From: Alphaproteobacteria bacterium
GTDB lineage: Bacteria; Pseudomonadota; Alphaproteobacteria; Rhizobiales; Rhizobiaceae
Direction of reading: 5' to 3'
NCBI GenBank assembly: GCA_024742485.1
Contig: JANSYK010000001.1
Span: 930,001 to 994,000, forward strand
DNA: 64,000 nucleotides
A model generated the notes under the pieces. The model was not told the origin of the DNA, made no database searches, and saw only the letters and a list, made by a program, of their open reading frames with translations. Each line of letters begins with the position of its first letter. Position 1 is the first letter of the stretch. Made by a program: the position numbers and the translations under genes. Shown here piece after piece: positions 8,893 through 18,331 of this stretch.

Positions 8893-10005
8893 ATGACGAT
8901 ACGATCAGGAACGATGCTCATGTCGGTGGCAGCGGTCACGCTGCTTGGTGCTGCAACAGCCTTTGCCCAGAGCGACGGTGTCGCGGCGGCCAAGGCCAAT
9001 ATCGAAAAATACTCCAAAATCCCGACCTTCGAGGCCCCGGGCGAGGCATTTGACGCGAAAGCCTGCATGGCCGACAAGTCGATTTTCACCATTCCCGCGT
9101 CAAGCGCGATCCCCTTCATCAAGACGATCACCGACCACAAGAATGAAATCGCCGAGGAGCTCGGCTTCAAGCACAGTGAATGGGAAAATCAGGGCAATCC
9201 AACCCAGTGGATCCAGGGCATCGATTTTGCGATCAACAACAATTACGACCTGATCAGCCTGTTGGCCGGTGCCGACCCGCGCTTTTTCGAACCGCAGGTC
9301 AAGAAGGCGCGCGATGCCGGCCTCGATGTGGTGGCTGCCCATCTGACAGGCCTTGAACAGGATGTACCGGGTGGCGTCACCTCCGCAACCGCGATCGACT
9401 ACAAGACCGCTGGTTCCTTGCTTGCCGACTGGTCGATTGCCCAGACCAATGGCAACGTCAATGCCCTCGTGCTGGTTTCCAACGAGGCGCTCTCAACCGA
9501 TTCCATGGTCAGCGGGTTGACGGAATCCTTCAAGAACAACTGTCCCGATTGCGTCTATGAAATCGTCAATGTGCCGATTGCCGACTGGGCAACCAAAATC
9601 CAGCCGACCGTCAGTGCGAAGCTGCAATCCAATGCGGACATCAACTATGTCATACCGATCTATGACAGCATGTCCTCATTCGTCGTCCCGGCCATCACGA
9701 TCAGCGGCAAGGGTGACAGTGTGAAGGTCGCCACCTTCAACGGAACGCCCTTCGTGATCGATTTTGTACGCGAAGGTCAGGTGGAAATGGATGTCGGCGA
9801 AAATCTCGACTGGATTGCCCATGCCATGCTCGATGCCGAAATGCGCATCCTGTGTGGTCTTCCGGCGGTGCGCGATTCCAAGGTCCCATTGCTCATTTTC
9901 GACAAGAACAATGCCGAGACCGCCGGCAACCCGGCCGAAGCGTCCAAAGGCTATGGTCAGGACTATTTGGCCGGCTATCGCAAGCTCTGGATGGTCCAGG
10001 AGTGA
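8893..10005 (+). CDS. Ribose-type ABC transporter periplasmic binding protein
   Basis: 370 residues. The start is ATG 8893, preceded by AAGGAGAACAGGGA; the open frame extends further upstream but into hyuB, so this start is preferred. Residues 1-25 form a signal peptide ending AFA/Q. The rest is a type I periplasmic binding fold (Peripla_BP_4): IPFIKTITDHKNEIAEELG, then WIQGIDFAINNNYDLISLL and a hinge region near VKVATFNGTPFVIDFV. This family usually binds sugars or polyols, though some members bind nucleosides and other small ring compounds. Position directly after hyuAB suggests it captures the hydantoinase substrate; that is inference. The stop overlaps the ATPase start by four bases. Confidence 0.9.
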   Translation: MTIRSGTMLMSVAAVTLLGAATAFAQSDGVAAAKANIEKYSKIPTFEAPGEAFDAKACMADKSIFTIPASSAIPFIKTITDHKNEIAEELGFKHSEWENQGNPTQWIQGIDFAINNNYDLISLLAGADPRFFEPQVKKARDAGLDVVAAHLTGLEQDVPGGVTSATAIDYKTAGSLLADWSIAQTNGNVNALVLVSNEALSTDSMVSGLTESFKNNCPDCVYEIVNVPIADWATKIQPTVSAKLQSNADINYVIPIYDSMSSFVVPAITISGKGDSVKVATFNGTPFVIDFVREGQVEMDVGENLDWIAHAMLDAEMRILCGLPAVRDSKVPLLIFDKNNAETAGNPAEASKGYGQDYLAGYRKLWMVQE

Positions 10006-11588
10006 CAACGCCATCGGTGGGGGCAGCCTCAGGCGCGCCCCCGCTACCCTCGCGCCTCTCCATTGCGGGCCTGACAAAGGTCTTCGGCGGAAACCGGGCT
10101 CTGGACGCCGTCGATCTCGACGTTGCCCCGGGCGAGATCCATGGGCTGCTCGGCCAGAACGGATCGGGGAAATCGACCCTCATCAAAATTCTTTCTGGCT
10201 TCCACGCGCCGGATGCAGGATCGATTTCGATCGATGGCAAACCAATCGCGTTGCCCATGCCCGTCGCCAAACACGAAGCGATGGGCCTCGCCTTTGTTCA
10301 CCAGAATCTCGGGCTGTTTCCCGGTGGCACCGTCCTGGAAAATCTTATTGCAGGTGACCATGGTCGGCTCCGGTCCTGGCGCATCAATTGGCGTGAGGAA
10401 GCCGCGCGGGCACGTCGTCTCTTCGCCACCTACGAACTCGATCTGAACCCCAATGCCCTGGTCGAGACGCTCTCGCCAGTCCTGCGGGCCCAATTGGCGA
10501 TCGTCAGAGCCGCCGACCGAATACAGGAACACGGATCCCATGATGGATCAGCAATTCTGGTGCTGGATGAACCCACCCCTTTCCTGCCACAGGAAGATGT
10601 GCAGGCGCTGTTTTCCATGATGCGACGGCTCTCCGCTGATGGCGTGAGCATTATTTTTGTCTCCCATGACATTGAGGAAGTGCTGGATGTGACGGATCGG
10701 GCAACGGTGCTGCGCGACGGCAAAACCATCGGGAGTTTCGAAACCCGTGAAATGTCACGCCCACAGATCGTCGAGATGATTGTCGGTCGAACTCTGGAAA
10801 CCGAACGCTCGGCCGGCAACACGATCCAATCGGACTCTGATGGAGGCGCGATTGTGTCGTCCATCAAGGGTCAACTGATCAGTGACTTGTCCTTTGATGT
10901 CAGACCGGGAGAAATCCTGGGACTGACGGGCTTGATCGGATCGGGTTACGACGAGATTCCCTATTTGCTGAATGGCTCCACAACCGCCGAGGCCGGATCG
11001 CTGACCATTCGCGGCGAAACCTTTGAACTGGCGTCGCTTTCGCCAGCCCAATCCATGGCCTCGGGAATTGTACTCATTCCAGCGGATCGGCAAAGAACCG
11101 GCGTTGTTCTGGATCTCGATCTTCTGGAAAACATCAGCCTGCCGGTGCTTGACCGTTACGACCGACCAGCCTTCATCAACCATCGGAAACTGCGATCAAA
11201 TGCCGAAAATCTGATCAGCCGTTTCACTGTGAAAGCAGACGGTCCGGCGCAGCCGGCCAGTGACCTTTCCGGCGGAAATCAACAGAAAGTGGTTCTTGCA
11301 AAATGGCTGCAACTTGAACCGGTGCTTGTACTGCTTGATGAACCGACACAAGGCATCGATGTCGGTGCACGTGCCGAAATCTACGACATATTGAACGCTT
11401 TGTGTGCCGCCGGTGCGAGTGTGCTGTGTGCAACATCGGAATATGAACAGCTCGAGGCCATCGCCCATCGCGTACTGGTCTTTGATCGCGGCAGAGTGAG
11501 CGCCGAACTTGAAGGTGACCGCGTCACGAAGTCGAATATTGCGAAGGCATGTTACTTGAGAAATAAGGGCGAAAATGAGCGGGTTTGA
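10002..11588 (+). CDS. Ribose-type ABC transporter ATPase (RbsA-like double NBD)
   Basis: 528 residues from a GTG at 10002, which overlaps the preceding stop (GTGA) and has TCCAGGA upstream; the frame is open further upstream inside the binding-protein gene. NBD1 has a good Walker A (GQNGSGKST, residues 51-59) and Walker B (LVLDEPT, 186-192), but its signature segment is LSPVLRAQLAI rather than LSGGxxQ. NBD2 has the degenerate P-loop usual for this family (GLIGSGYDE, near 310) but an intact LSGGNQQKV (422-430) and VLLDEPTQGIDVG. One composite nucleotide site therefore seems best formed. It drives the 320-residue permease encoded next, which overlaps it by 14 bases. Confidence 0.9.
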   Translation: MTTPSVGAASGAPPLPSRLSIAGLTKVFGGNRALDAVDLDVAPGEIHGLLGQNGSGKSTLIKILSGFHAPDAGSISIDGKPIALPMPVAKHEAMGLAFVHQNLGLFPGGTVLENLIAGDHGRLRSWRINWREEAARARRLFATYELDLNPNALVETLSPVLRAQLAIVRAADRIQEHGSHDGSAILVLDEPTPFLPQEDVQALFSMMRRLSADGVSIIFVSHDIEEVLDVTDRATVLRDGKTIGSFETREMSRPQIVEMIVGRTLETERSAGNTIQSDSDGGAIVSSIKGQLISDLSFDVRPGEILGLTGLIGSGYDEIPYLLNGSTTAEAGSLTIRGETFELASLSPAQSMASGIVLIPADRQRTGVVLDLDLLENISLPVLDRYDRPAFINHRKLRSNAENLISRFTVKADGPAQPASDLSGGNQQKVVLAKWLQLEPVLVLLDEPTQGIDVGARAEIYDILNALCAAGASVLCATSEYEQLEAIAHRVLVFDRGRVSAELEGDRVTKSNIAKACYLRNKGENERV

Positions 11589-12537
11589 TTTCAAATATGA
11601 AGCCGAACGTTTCGGCCTGGTTTTCGTGTGGATCGCCATCGTCTTGCTCTTCGGTGCGATGCGTCCGGACACATTTTTGACCTGGTCGAATTTTTCAACG
11701 ATTTTCGGTTCCGAAGCGGTTCTCGTAATCGTCACGCTTGGCCTCATCATCCCTCTGACGGCGGGCGATTTCGACCTCTCGATTGCCCAGACGCTGACAC
11801 TTGCCTCGATGGCGACCGCCATCCTCAATGCCCGGCTCGACGTTCCCATCGTGGCGACCATCCCGATCGTCCTGCTGATCGGCATATCAATTGGCATCAT
11901 CAATGGCGCCATAACGCTGTTTTTCCGCGTGCATTCGCTCATCGTAACGCTCGGAATCGGTACCTTCCTGCACGGAATTACGCTTTGGATCAGCAATTCG
12001 CAAACCATCAGCGGTGTGTCGCCATCGCTGATCAAATACGTCATTGTCACCAGAGTATTCGGCATCCCGATCGAGTTCTACTATGCCATGATCCTCGCAG
12101 GGATTATCTGGTATGTGTTTTCATTCACCGCCTTTGGACAGCATCTCCTCTTTACCGGGCGTGGAAAGGAAGTCGCCCGGCTGACCGGAGTCAATGTCGG
12201 CGCAGTCCGCATGAGCGCCTTCATCGCGTCCGGCTTCATGGGCGCCTTGGCCGGCATCCTGTATACCGGAACCACCGGGTCGGCCAATCCAAGCTCCGGC
12301 ACGTTCCTGCTGCTACCGGCTTTTGCAGCGGCCTTTCTGGGAGCGACGTGCATCCGGCCAGGCCGGTTCAACCCATGGGGTTCAGTGATCGCCGTCTATT
12401 TTCTTGTCACCGGCATCAACGGTCTTTCCGTGCTCGGGTTCCGGACATTCGTCCAGGATCTTTTTTACGGTGGTGCGCTTGTCATTGCCGTGATGGTGTC
12501 CCAGTTGATCAGCGGGCGCAAGGAAAGGTCGATCTAG
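11575..12537 (+). CDS. Ribose-type ABC transporter permease
   Basis: 320 residues, eight to ten membrane segments, BPD_transp_2 (RbsC-like) family. Typical elements are ILPLTAGDFDLSI-like IPLTAGDFDLSIAQ near residue 65, TLGIGTFLHGITLW near 125, and the cytoplasmic TGRGKEVARLTGVNVGAVRM loop near 200 that contacts the ATPase. The 14-base overlap with the ATPase, and its stop one base-step before the next ATG, place it firmly in the operon. The homodimeric channel probably serves the same ligand as the 8893-10005 binding protein. Confidence 0.9.
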   Translation: MSGFDFKYEAERFGLVFVWIAIVLLFGAMRPDTFLTWSNFSTIFGSEAVLVIVTLGLIIPLTAGDFDLSIAQTLTLASMATAILNARLDVPIVATIPIVLLIGISIGIINGAITLFFRVHSLIVTLGIGTFLHGITLWISNSQTISGVSPSLIKYVIVTRVFGIPIEFYYAMILAGIIWYVFSFTAFGQHLLFTGRGKEVARLTGVNVGAVRMSAFIASGFMGALAGILYTGTTGSANPSSGTFLLLPAFAAAFLGATCIRPGRFNPWGSVIAVYFLVTGINGLSVLGFRTFVQDLFYGGALVIAVMVSQLISGRKERSI

Positions 12538-13803
12538 ATGAGCGTGACGCCAACCAGGACCGGGCATAACAGCCTGGCGGACCTCAGGATCGATGAAAAC
12601 AGATTGTGGCGTCGGCATATGGAGATGGCGCGGATCGGTGCGCTGGATGGCGGCGGGAATTGTCGGCTATCCATGACGCCGGAAGACGGTGCGGCCCGGG
12701 ATCTCTTCAGATCCTGGTGTGAAGATGCCGGGTTGTCCCTGCGGGTCGACCGGGCTGGCAATATGTTTGCAATACGCCCAGGCACCGATATGACAGCCCC
12801 GATGATCCTGACCGGCAGTCACCTCGATACCCAGCCACATGGCGGCCGTTTCGATGGCATTTCAGGTGTTCTGACCGCGCTGGAGGTCATGGAAACGTTG
12901 AACGATGCCGGCGTTACAACCACTGCGCCTCTGGCAGTGGTGAACTGGACCAATGAAGAAGGTGTCAATTTTGCCCCCGGGCTGATGGGATCGTCCTGGT
13001 TTGTCGGACGTCTTTCCGATGCCGATGTCATGCAAGCCCAGTCACGCGATGGTTCATCCTTTGAATCCGAAGCCCGTGCCCGTGGATATCTCGGGTCGGA
13101 GAATCGGGGCGATTTCGATATCGGCGCCTATTATGAGCTCCATATCGAGCAGGGTCCGATCCTGGAAAACAAGCAAAGTCAGATTGGTGTGGTTGAATCC
13201 GTCCAGGGATTGCGTTGGCTTGATGTTGCGGTTTTGGGCATGGATGCCCATGCGGGCACCACGCCGATGGATCAACGTCAGGACTCGCTTCAGGCGAGCG
13301 CCCGGATCCTGGTGGCAATCAATGAACTTGGCCGCGCCTATTCGCCCGATGCCCGGGTGTCCGTTGGATATCTCAACACCGACACGGCCGGTGCCAGCAC
13401 CATTGCCGGTCGAACGGATTTCGTGATCGACATAAGGCACCCTGAAGTGTCTGTTCTCGACCATCTCGCTGATGAATGCCGGCGGCTGTGCATTGCGGAA
13501 ACGCGGAAACAGAATTGCCAGGCCGACGTCACATTGCGGACGTCGGTGGAACCGGGCGAATTTGACCGTCAATGTGTCGAGAATGTCGAAACGGCCGCAG
13601 CATCGCTGGGCTATCCGTTCTTGCGAATGACCAGTGGCGCGCTGCACGATGCCAGCAACATGACCACCATAGTCCCCTCGGCGATGGTGTTCGTCCCCTG
13701 CAAGGACGGGATCAGCCACAATGTCAATGAAAGCGCCGAACCGCATGATCTTGCGGCAGGCTGCAACGTTCTGTTGCGGGCAGTTCTGGCATCGGCCGGA
13801 TAG
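12538..13803 (+). CDS. M20-family N-carbamoyl-amino-acid hydrolase / allantoate amidohydrolase type
   Basis: 421 residues. Metal and catalytic motifs of the AllC/HyuC group are all visible: GSHLDT (His95, Asp97), GGRFDG (Asp106), NEEG (Glu140-Glu141), HIEQGP (His202), HAGTTPM, and a C-terminal SGALHDA (His370) and ISHNVNES. Such dimeric Zn or Mn enzymes cleave N-carbamoyl groups, giving an amino acid, NH3 and CO2. It starts directly after the permease stop and follows hyuAB in the same operon. This is the classical second step after ATP-dependent hydantoinase. Allantoate or a beta-ureido acid are alternatives; N-carbamoylsarcosine hydrolase is a different family. Confidence 0.88.
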   Translation: MSVTPTRTGHNSLADLRIDENRLWRRHMEMARIGALDGGGNCRLSMTPEDGAARDLFRSWCEDAGLSLRVDRAGNMFAIRPGTDMTAPMILTGSHLDTQPHGGRFDGISGVLTALEVMETLNDAGVTTTAPLAVVNWTNEEGVNFAPGLMGSSWFVGRLSDADVMQAQSRDGSSFESEARARGYLGSENRGDFDIGAYYELHIEQGPILENKQSQIGVVESVQGLRWLDVAVLGMDAHAGTTPMDQRQDSLQASARILVAINELGRAYSPDARVSVGYLNTDTAGASTIAGRTDFVIDIRHPEVSVLDHLADECRRLCIAETRKQNCQADVTLRTSVEPGEFDRQCVENVETAAASLGYPFLRMTSGALHDASNMTTIVPSAMVFVPCKDGISHNVNESAEPHDLAAGCNVLLRAVLASAG

Positions 13804-13952
13804 ATCGGCATTGAACCGCGTCCGCGAAAAATGTCTGATTTCCGCATGTATTCTCTCAAAAAACTTATTTGACAGCTGCGGCGATCCACGCTTCGCTGGT
13901 ACGCGAGGGGATTGAACGGATTGCAGCTTTGGGAGGGCGCGACATCACCAAT

Positions 13953-15431
13953 ATGGATCAGGTCATAACGACCGATATCTTCATTGACGGCGAAGCGCGC
14001 CAAGCCTCGAACGCTAGTGTTTACGACATCTTCAATCCAGCGCGCCCCACCGAACTGATCGGCCATGCGGCCTCCGCGACACCGAAGGATGTCGATGACG
14101 CCGTGCAGGCCGCACACCATGCATTTCCCGCCTGGTCGAAACTGTCCTACGGCGAACGTGCCGCCAAACTGCGCGCCGTTGCAAAGGCTTTGACCGCCGA
14201 TGAGGAGGATGTCAAATACCGCTCCCGCCTGTTCACCCGCGAACATGGCAAGATCGGACGTGAAACACTGCTTGAGATGTCGCGGCTGGGTGATCGCTTC
14301 ATGCTGGCCGCTGACTATGGCGAAAGGCTGGACAGTGCCGAACCGATTGCAGGTCCGCCTTTCGACACGTTGATCCACCGGCAACCCCGCGGTGTGGCAG
14401 CGTTGATTGTTCCCTGGAACTGGCCCCTGTCCATTCTGGGTGCCAAGCTGCCTCAGGCCCTGGTGGCCGGAAACACGGTCGTCGTCAAACCATCGGCCAA
14501 CTCGGCGCTTGCGCCAGCCCTGACATTGCAGATCATGGCCCGAATACTGCCGCCGGGTGTGATCAACATCCTGACCGGACAAGCCGCCACCATCGGAGAT
14601 CCACTCGTTGGCCATCCCCTGGTGCGGAAGGTCAATTTCACCGGGTCGATAGCGGTGGGTCGCCATGTCATGAAAACCGCTGCCGACAACATCACGCCGG
14701 TCACGCTGGAACTCGGTGGCAATGATCCGGCACTCGTGTTGCAGGATGCCGAACTGAACGATGAGGTATTCATGCGCATGTATCTTGGCGCATTTGCTTC
14801 CTCCGGCCAGATCTGCATGGCGCTGAAACGTCTGTATGTGCATGAAAGCCGCTATGACGAATTGGTGGATGGCCTGACGGCTGCCTGTGAGCGGGCAGTG
14901 GTCGGGGATGGTCTGTTGCCGGAGACTCTGATGGGCCCGGTCAACAACGCCAAACAGCTGAAGGTTGTGACCGATATGATCTCCGAGGCACGCGCAAAGG
15001 GCGCCGAGGTCAGAGAATGCGGTATCGTACCCGATGAAGCGCTTTACAATGGCGGCGGCTATTTCCAGAAGCCCACCCTGGTCTACAATGCCGATCCGAA
15101 CCTGTCTGTCGTCCGCGATGAACAATTCGGCCCGGCCCTGCCGATCATGAAATTCACCGATGACGATACCGCCATCGCCATGGCCAACGACAGCGAATAC
15201 GGGCTGTGTTCATCGGTGTGGACACAGGACCGCGACCGTGCCGTCGCTGTGGCAAGGCAGTTGGAGGCTGGCTACACCTATTTGAATGGCCACGGACCGA
15301 TGGCTCAGGACAGCCGCGGTCCGTTCGGCGGGTTCAAACACTCGGGCATCGGACGAAATCTTGGCTTTGACGGCGTTTTGGCATTCACCGAGGCCCATTC
15401 GATTTCCGGACCGCCCGGATTTCTGATCTAG
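13953..15431 (+). CDS. NAD(P)-dependent aldehyde dehydrogenase
   Basis: 492 residues from the ATG at 13953, the usual ALDH length. An upstream in-frame TTG at 13869 would add 28 residues with no family similarity. Active-site elements: VPWNWPL (Asn156), VVKPSANSA (Lys179), FTGSIAVG, LELGGNDP (Glu253) and SGQICMA (catalytic Cys288). It oxidises an aldehyde to an acid with NAD(P)+; the substrate is unknown. An ethyl-glycine or semialdehyde type released by the upstream steps is possible but not shown. A 149-base gap separates it from the amidohydrolase, and TRAP genes follow on the same strand. Confidence 0.92.
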   Translation: MDQVITTDIFIDGEARQASNASVYDIFNPARPTELIGHAASATPKDVDDAVQAAHHAFPAWSKLSYGERAAKLRAVAKALTADEEDVKYRSRLFTREHGKIGRETLLEMSRLGDRFMLAADYGERLDSAEPIAGPPFDTLIHRQPRGVAALIVPWNWPLSILGAKLPQALVAGNTVVVKPSANSALAPALTLQIMARILPPGVINILTGQAATIGDPLVGHPLVRKVNFTGSIAVGRHVMKTAADNITPVTLELGGNDPALVLQDAELNDEVFMRMYLGAFASSGQICMALKRLYVHESRYDELVDGLTAACERAVVGDGLLPETLMGPVNNAKQLKVVTDMISEARAKGAEVRECGIVPDEALYNGGGYFQKPTLVYNADPNLSVVRDEQFGPALPIMKFTDDDTAIAMANDSEYGLCSSVWTQDRDRAVAVARQLEAGYTYLNGHGPMAQDSRGPFGGFKHSGIGRNLGFDGVLAFTEAHSISGPPGFLI

Positions 15432-15456
15432 CGGCACTGGCGACGCCGGGATCACC

Positions 15457-15498
15457 ATGACCATTGACGGAAACTACACCTGGGAGGAAACGACATGA
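15457..15498 (+). CDS. Possible 13-codon leader peptide before dctP
   Basis: A short open frame, MTIDGNYTWEETT, ends in an ATGA overlap with the dctP start and contains the dctP Shine-Dalgarno GGGAGGAA within its codons. Translation of it would couple to dctP. It has no clear Shine-Dalgarno of its own, and short frames arise by chance, so this is tentative. Confidence 0.2.
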   Translation: MTIDGNYTWEETT

Positions 15499-16484
15499 AC
15501 CACTTTTCCAAAATCGCGATGGCCGGAGCCATCGCCTCAATGCTGGCTGGCGGCGCAAGTCAGGCGGCGGAGTTGTCTCTTGCCTATTTCATGGGACCAA
15601 AACACCCGATGAACGCAGGCATTATGACGCCTTTTGGCGAGAAGCTGGCAGAGCTTTCCGATGGGCGCCTTACGGTCAAACAGTTCCCGGGCGGCGCGCT
15701 GAATGGCGTTCCCCCCAAGCAATATGCCATCCTTCTTGATGGCGTGGCGGACATCGTGTTCACGCTGCCCGGCTATACGGCCGATGTCTTTCCCAAAACC
15801 AATGTTGTCGGACTTCCGGGTGTATGCGATTCTGCCCTCTCCTGCACCGAGGCGCTGCAACGCGCTCGCGCCGAGCTCGAAAAGGAGTACAACGCCAAGG
15901 TTCTGGCGCTGTGGGCCAATGCACCGCCGGTGCTGATCACCAAGGACAAGCCGGTGACCAAACTGTCGGATCTGGAAGGCATGAAGGTTCGCGTCACGTC
16001 GAAGGGCGACGTTCCCTTCGTTGAAGCCCTTGGGGCATCGGCTGTCGCCCAACCGGTCAACGTGATCAACCAGAACCTGGCAAACGGTGTCATCGATGCC
16101 ATCATGATCGACCCGTCCGCCATCGGCTCATTCAAGCTCTTCGAACCGGCGAATTATGTAACAACGTGGTTCCCGGGCTCCGGCTCGTCCTTCGCACTGC
16201 TGATGAACAAGGAAACCTATGACGGGCTTTCCGATGAGGACAAGGCAGCGGTCGACGCGGCATCCAGTGCCGAACTCGCACTGGGCGCCGGCAAAGTCTA
16301 CGACGGTGTCGCCGGCAAGGGACTGGCCGTCGCCGAGAAAAACGGTGTCGAATTGCTGGAATGGGATCCCGGTGAGCGCGAGAAGGTGCAGGCCGCGATC
16401 GACGCGGCAATGGTCAATCTGAAGAACTCCAAGGTTGGCGATTCCACTGTCGGTGATGTCATGAACAAGATGATGGGCAAATAG
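15495..16484 (+). CDS. dctP: TRAP transporter solute-binding protein, DctP family
   Basis: 329 residues with a signal peptide (about residues 1-24, ending SQAAE). GPKHPMNAGIMTPFGEKLAELSDGR and the central MKVRVTSKGDVPFVEALGA, carrying the conserved Arg that salt-bridges carboxylate ligands, identify the DctP fold. Retention of that Arg favours an organic-acid ligand. The start has a strong GGGAGGAA nine bases upstream. It is followed without a gap by the small and large permease genes, making a complete sodium- or proton-driven TRAP importer beside the catabolic operon. Confidence 0.92.
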   Translation: MNHFSKIAMAGAIASMLAGGASQAAELSLAYFMGPKHPMNAGIMTPFGEKLAELSDGRLTVKQFPGGALNGVPPKQYAILLDGVADIVFTLPGYTADVFPKTNVVGLPGVCDSALSCTEALQRARAELEKEYNAKVLALWANAPPVLITKDKPVTKLSDLEGMKVRVTSKGDVPFVEALGASAVAQPVNVINQNLANGVIDAIMIDPSAIGSFKLFEPANYVTTWFPGSGSSFALLMNKETYDGLSDEDKAAVDAASSAELALGAGKVYDGVAGKGLAVAEKNGVELLEWDPGEREKVQAAIDAAMVNLKNSKVGDSTVGDVMNKMMGK

Positions 16485-17015
16485 GTGCCATCAACCGATA
16501 CCAGGCAGGTTTCGGCAACAGATAAGTTCATCGGCCTTGCGGCCGGTGGATTTGCCTTTGTCGGCGGTGCCGGGATTGTGGTCCTGATGCTCATCACGCT
16601 CGTCGGCGTCTTCTGGCGCTATGCGCTCAACAATCCCATTTTCGGGATCGGTGATCTGTCCGTGATGACTTTGACCATCGTGGCTGCCTGCGCCGTCGCC
16701 TTCGGCGCCACCAAGCAGGCCCATGTCAGCGTCAATATCATCACAATATTCTTCGGGCGAAATGTCACCCGTTTCACCGACGCCGCCATGCGGCTGGCGG
16801 CGATCTTCATTACGGGGCTGGCGGCCTACGCGCTCTTCAGCAAAGCCTGCGGATTTGAAAAGGCCTGCATCACGGAAAACCTCTCACTGGAACATCGCAA
16901 TTTCTACCGCTTCCTCGGGCTCGGAATGGCATTTTACATGATCGTCTTCGCGACCCATCTCGTGATTGGACTGCGCTGTTTCAACAGCGTCGACCCGAAC
17001 GAGCCTGACGAATAA
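16485..17015 (+). CDS. dctQ: TRAP transporter small permease, DctQ family
   Basis: 176 residues with four membrane segments, around 17-39, 52-70, 94-112 and 140-160. The GTG start directly abuts the dctP stop. VFWRYALNNPIFGIGDLSVM is the conserved DctQ motif after the first helix; AHVSVNIITIFFGRNVTRF follows. The subunit assembles with DctM in the inner membrane. Confidence 0.9.
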   Translation: MPSTDTRQVSATDKFIGLAAGGFAFVGGAGIVVLMLITLVGVFWRYALNNPIFGIGDLSVMTLTIVAACAVAFGATKQAHVSVNIITIFFGRNVTRFTDAAMRLAAIFITGLAAYALFSKACGFEKACITENLSLEHRNFYRFLGLGMAFYMIVFATHLVIGLRCFNSVDPNEPDE

Positions 17016-17026
17016 GGGCCTGCCCA

Positions 17027-18331
17027 GTGGACGGAAACACAATCGCCCTGGTGGGGTTCCTTGCGCTCTTCGTGCTGCTGTTCATTCGCATGCCGGTCGG
17101 CCTTGCAATGATGCTGGTGGGAACCGTCGGCATCTGGTTCATTCGTGAACGTGCCGCGATTCCCAAACTCGCCGGTGAAATCTTCAACGAAGCGTCCAAT
17201 TATCCGCTGACCATCATTCCGCTCTTTGTCCTGATGGGCAATCTGGCCGGCATCTCCGGCATGAGTCGCGATCTTTACGACGCGGCCCATTCCTGGCTCG
17301 GCCATCTGAAGGGCGGTCTCGCTTCGGCAACCGTGGTCGGTTGTGCCGGCTTTTCGGCGCTTTCGGGATCATCCCTGGCGGCTGCAATCACCATGGGCCG
17401 CGTATCCTTGCCCGAAATGCAGCGGCACAAATACGACAACGGGCTGGCGACAGGCGCCATCGCAGCCGGCGGAACACTCGGCATTCTCATCCCGCCTTCT
17501 GCGGGCTTCGTGATCTATGCGATCCTGACCGAAGAGAGCATCGGCCGCCTGTTTCTTGCAGGCGTCATTCCCGGCCTTCTGCTGACCCTGCTGTTCATCA
17601 TTGCGATCTGGATTGTCGTGGCACGCAATCCGGAAAAGGCGCCCCAATCGGCAAAGCCTGCCCCTTTGAACGAACGATTGCGGGCACTGGCGCGCGCGGG
17701 TTGGATCATCGGCATCATTGTTTTGACAATTGGCGGCATCTACACAGGTGTCTTCTCGGCCGTCGAGGCAGCAGGCATTGGCGCAGGCATGGCGTTCGTT
17801 GTTGCCTTTATTCGCCGAAGCGTCACACTGACCAATCTGCGCCAGGTCTTCGAGAGCACGCTGAAAGCATCGGGAACCCTTTTCCTCATTTTGTTCGGCG
17901 CGTTCGTTTTCAAGACATTCATTGGCTTTACCGGCTTGACCAGCGCATTGGCTGCCTGGGTCGAGGTTCAGGGCTTTACCGGATTTCAGATCGTCATCGC
18001 ATTCCTGATCATGTTCATCGTGCTCGGCACCTTCATGGAAGGCTTTGCGATCCTTGTCCTGACGGTGCCTCTGATCCAGCCGATCATCGAGCCACTCGGC
18101 ATCGACATGATCTGGTTCGGTGTCATGATGGTGATCTGCCTGGAGATGGGATTGATCTCACCGCCTGTCGGGGTAAACGTGTTTGTGGTCAAGGGCATTG
18201 CAGATGGCGTCCCGCTCAATACCATATTCCGGGGCATCTGGCCTTTCTGGTTTGCCATGCTTGCCTGCATCCTGTTGCTTCTGGCGGTCCCCCAACTGGC
18301 GCTCCTGTTACCGAACACCATGTTCGGTTAG
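17027..18331 (+). CDS. dctM: TRAP transporter large permease, DctM family
   Basis: 434 residues, about 12 membrane segments, usual DctM length. Family motifs include FIRMPVGLAMMLVG, a GNLAGISGMSRDLYDAAHSWLGHLKGG-type stretch near residue 70, FSALSGSSLAAAITMG near 110 and GTLGILIPPSAGFVIY near 150. The C-terminal half carries EMGLISPPVGVNVFV. It uses a GTG start 11 bases after dctQ and forms the transport channel. It is the last gene of the long + strand catabolic run. Confidence 0.93.
   Translation: MDGNTIALVGFLALFVLLFIRMPVGLAMMLVGTVGIWFIRERAAIPKLAGEIFNEASNYPLTIIPLFVLMGNLAGISGMSRDLYDAAHSWLGHLKGGLASATVVGCAGFSALSGSSLAAAITMGRVSLPEMQRHKYDNGLATGAIAAGGTLGILIPPSAGFVIYAILTEESIGRLFLAGVIPGLLLTLLFIIAIWIVVARNPEKAPQSAKPAPLNERLRALARAGWIIGIIVLTIGGIYTGVFSAVEAAGIGAGMAFVVAFIRRSVTLTNLRQVFESTLKASGTLFLILFGAFVFKTFIGFTGLTSALAAWVEVQGFTGFQIVIAFLIMFIVLGTFMEGFAILVLTVPLIQPIIEPLGIDMIWFGVMMVICLEMGLISPPVGVNVFVVKGIADGVPLNTIFRGIWPFWFAMLACILLLLAVPQLALLLPNTMFG

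Noticed and set aside
13611-15125. 504-codon - strand frame opposite the aldehyde dehydrogenase
   Set aside because: ALDH motifs on the + strand are complete; the opposite frame crosses two genes and shows no family pattern.
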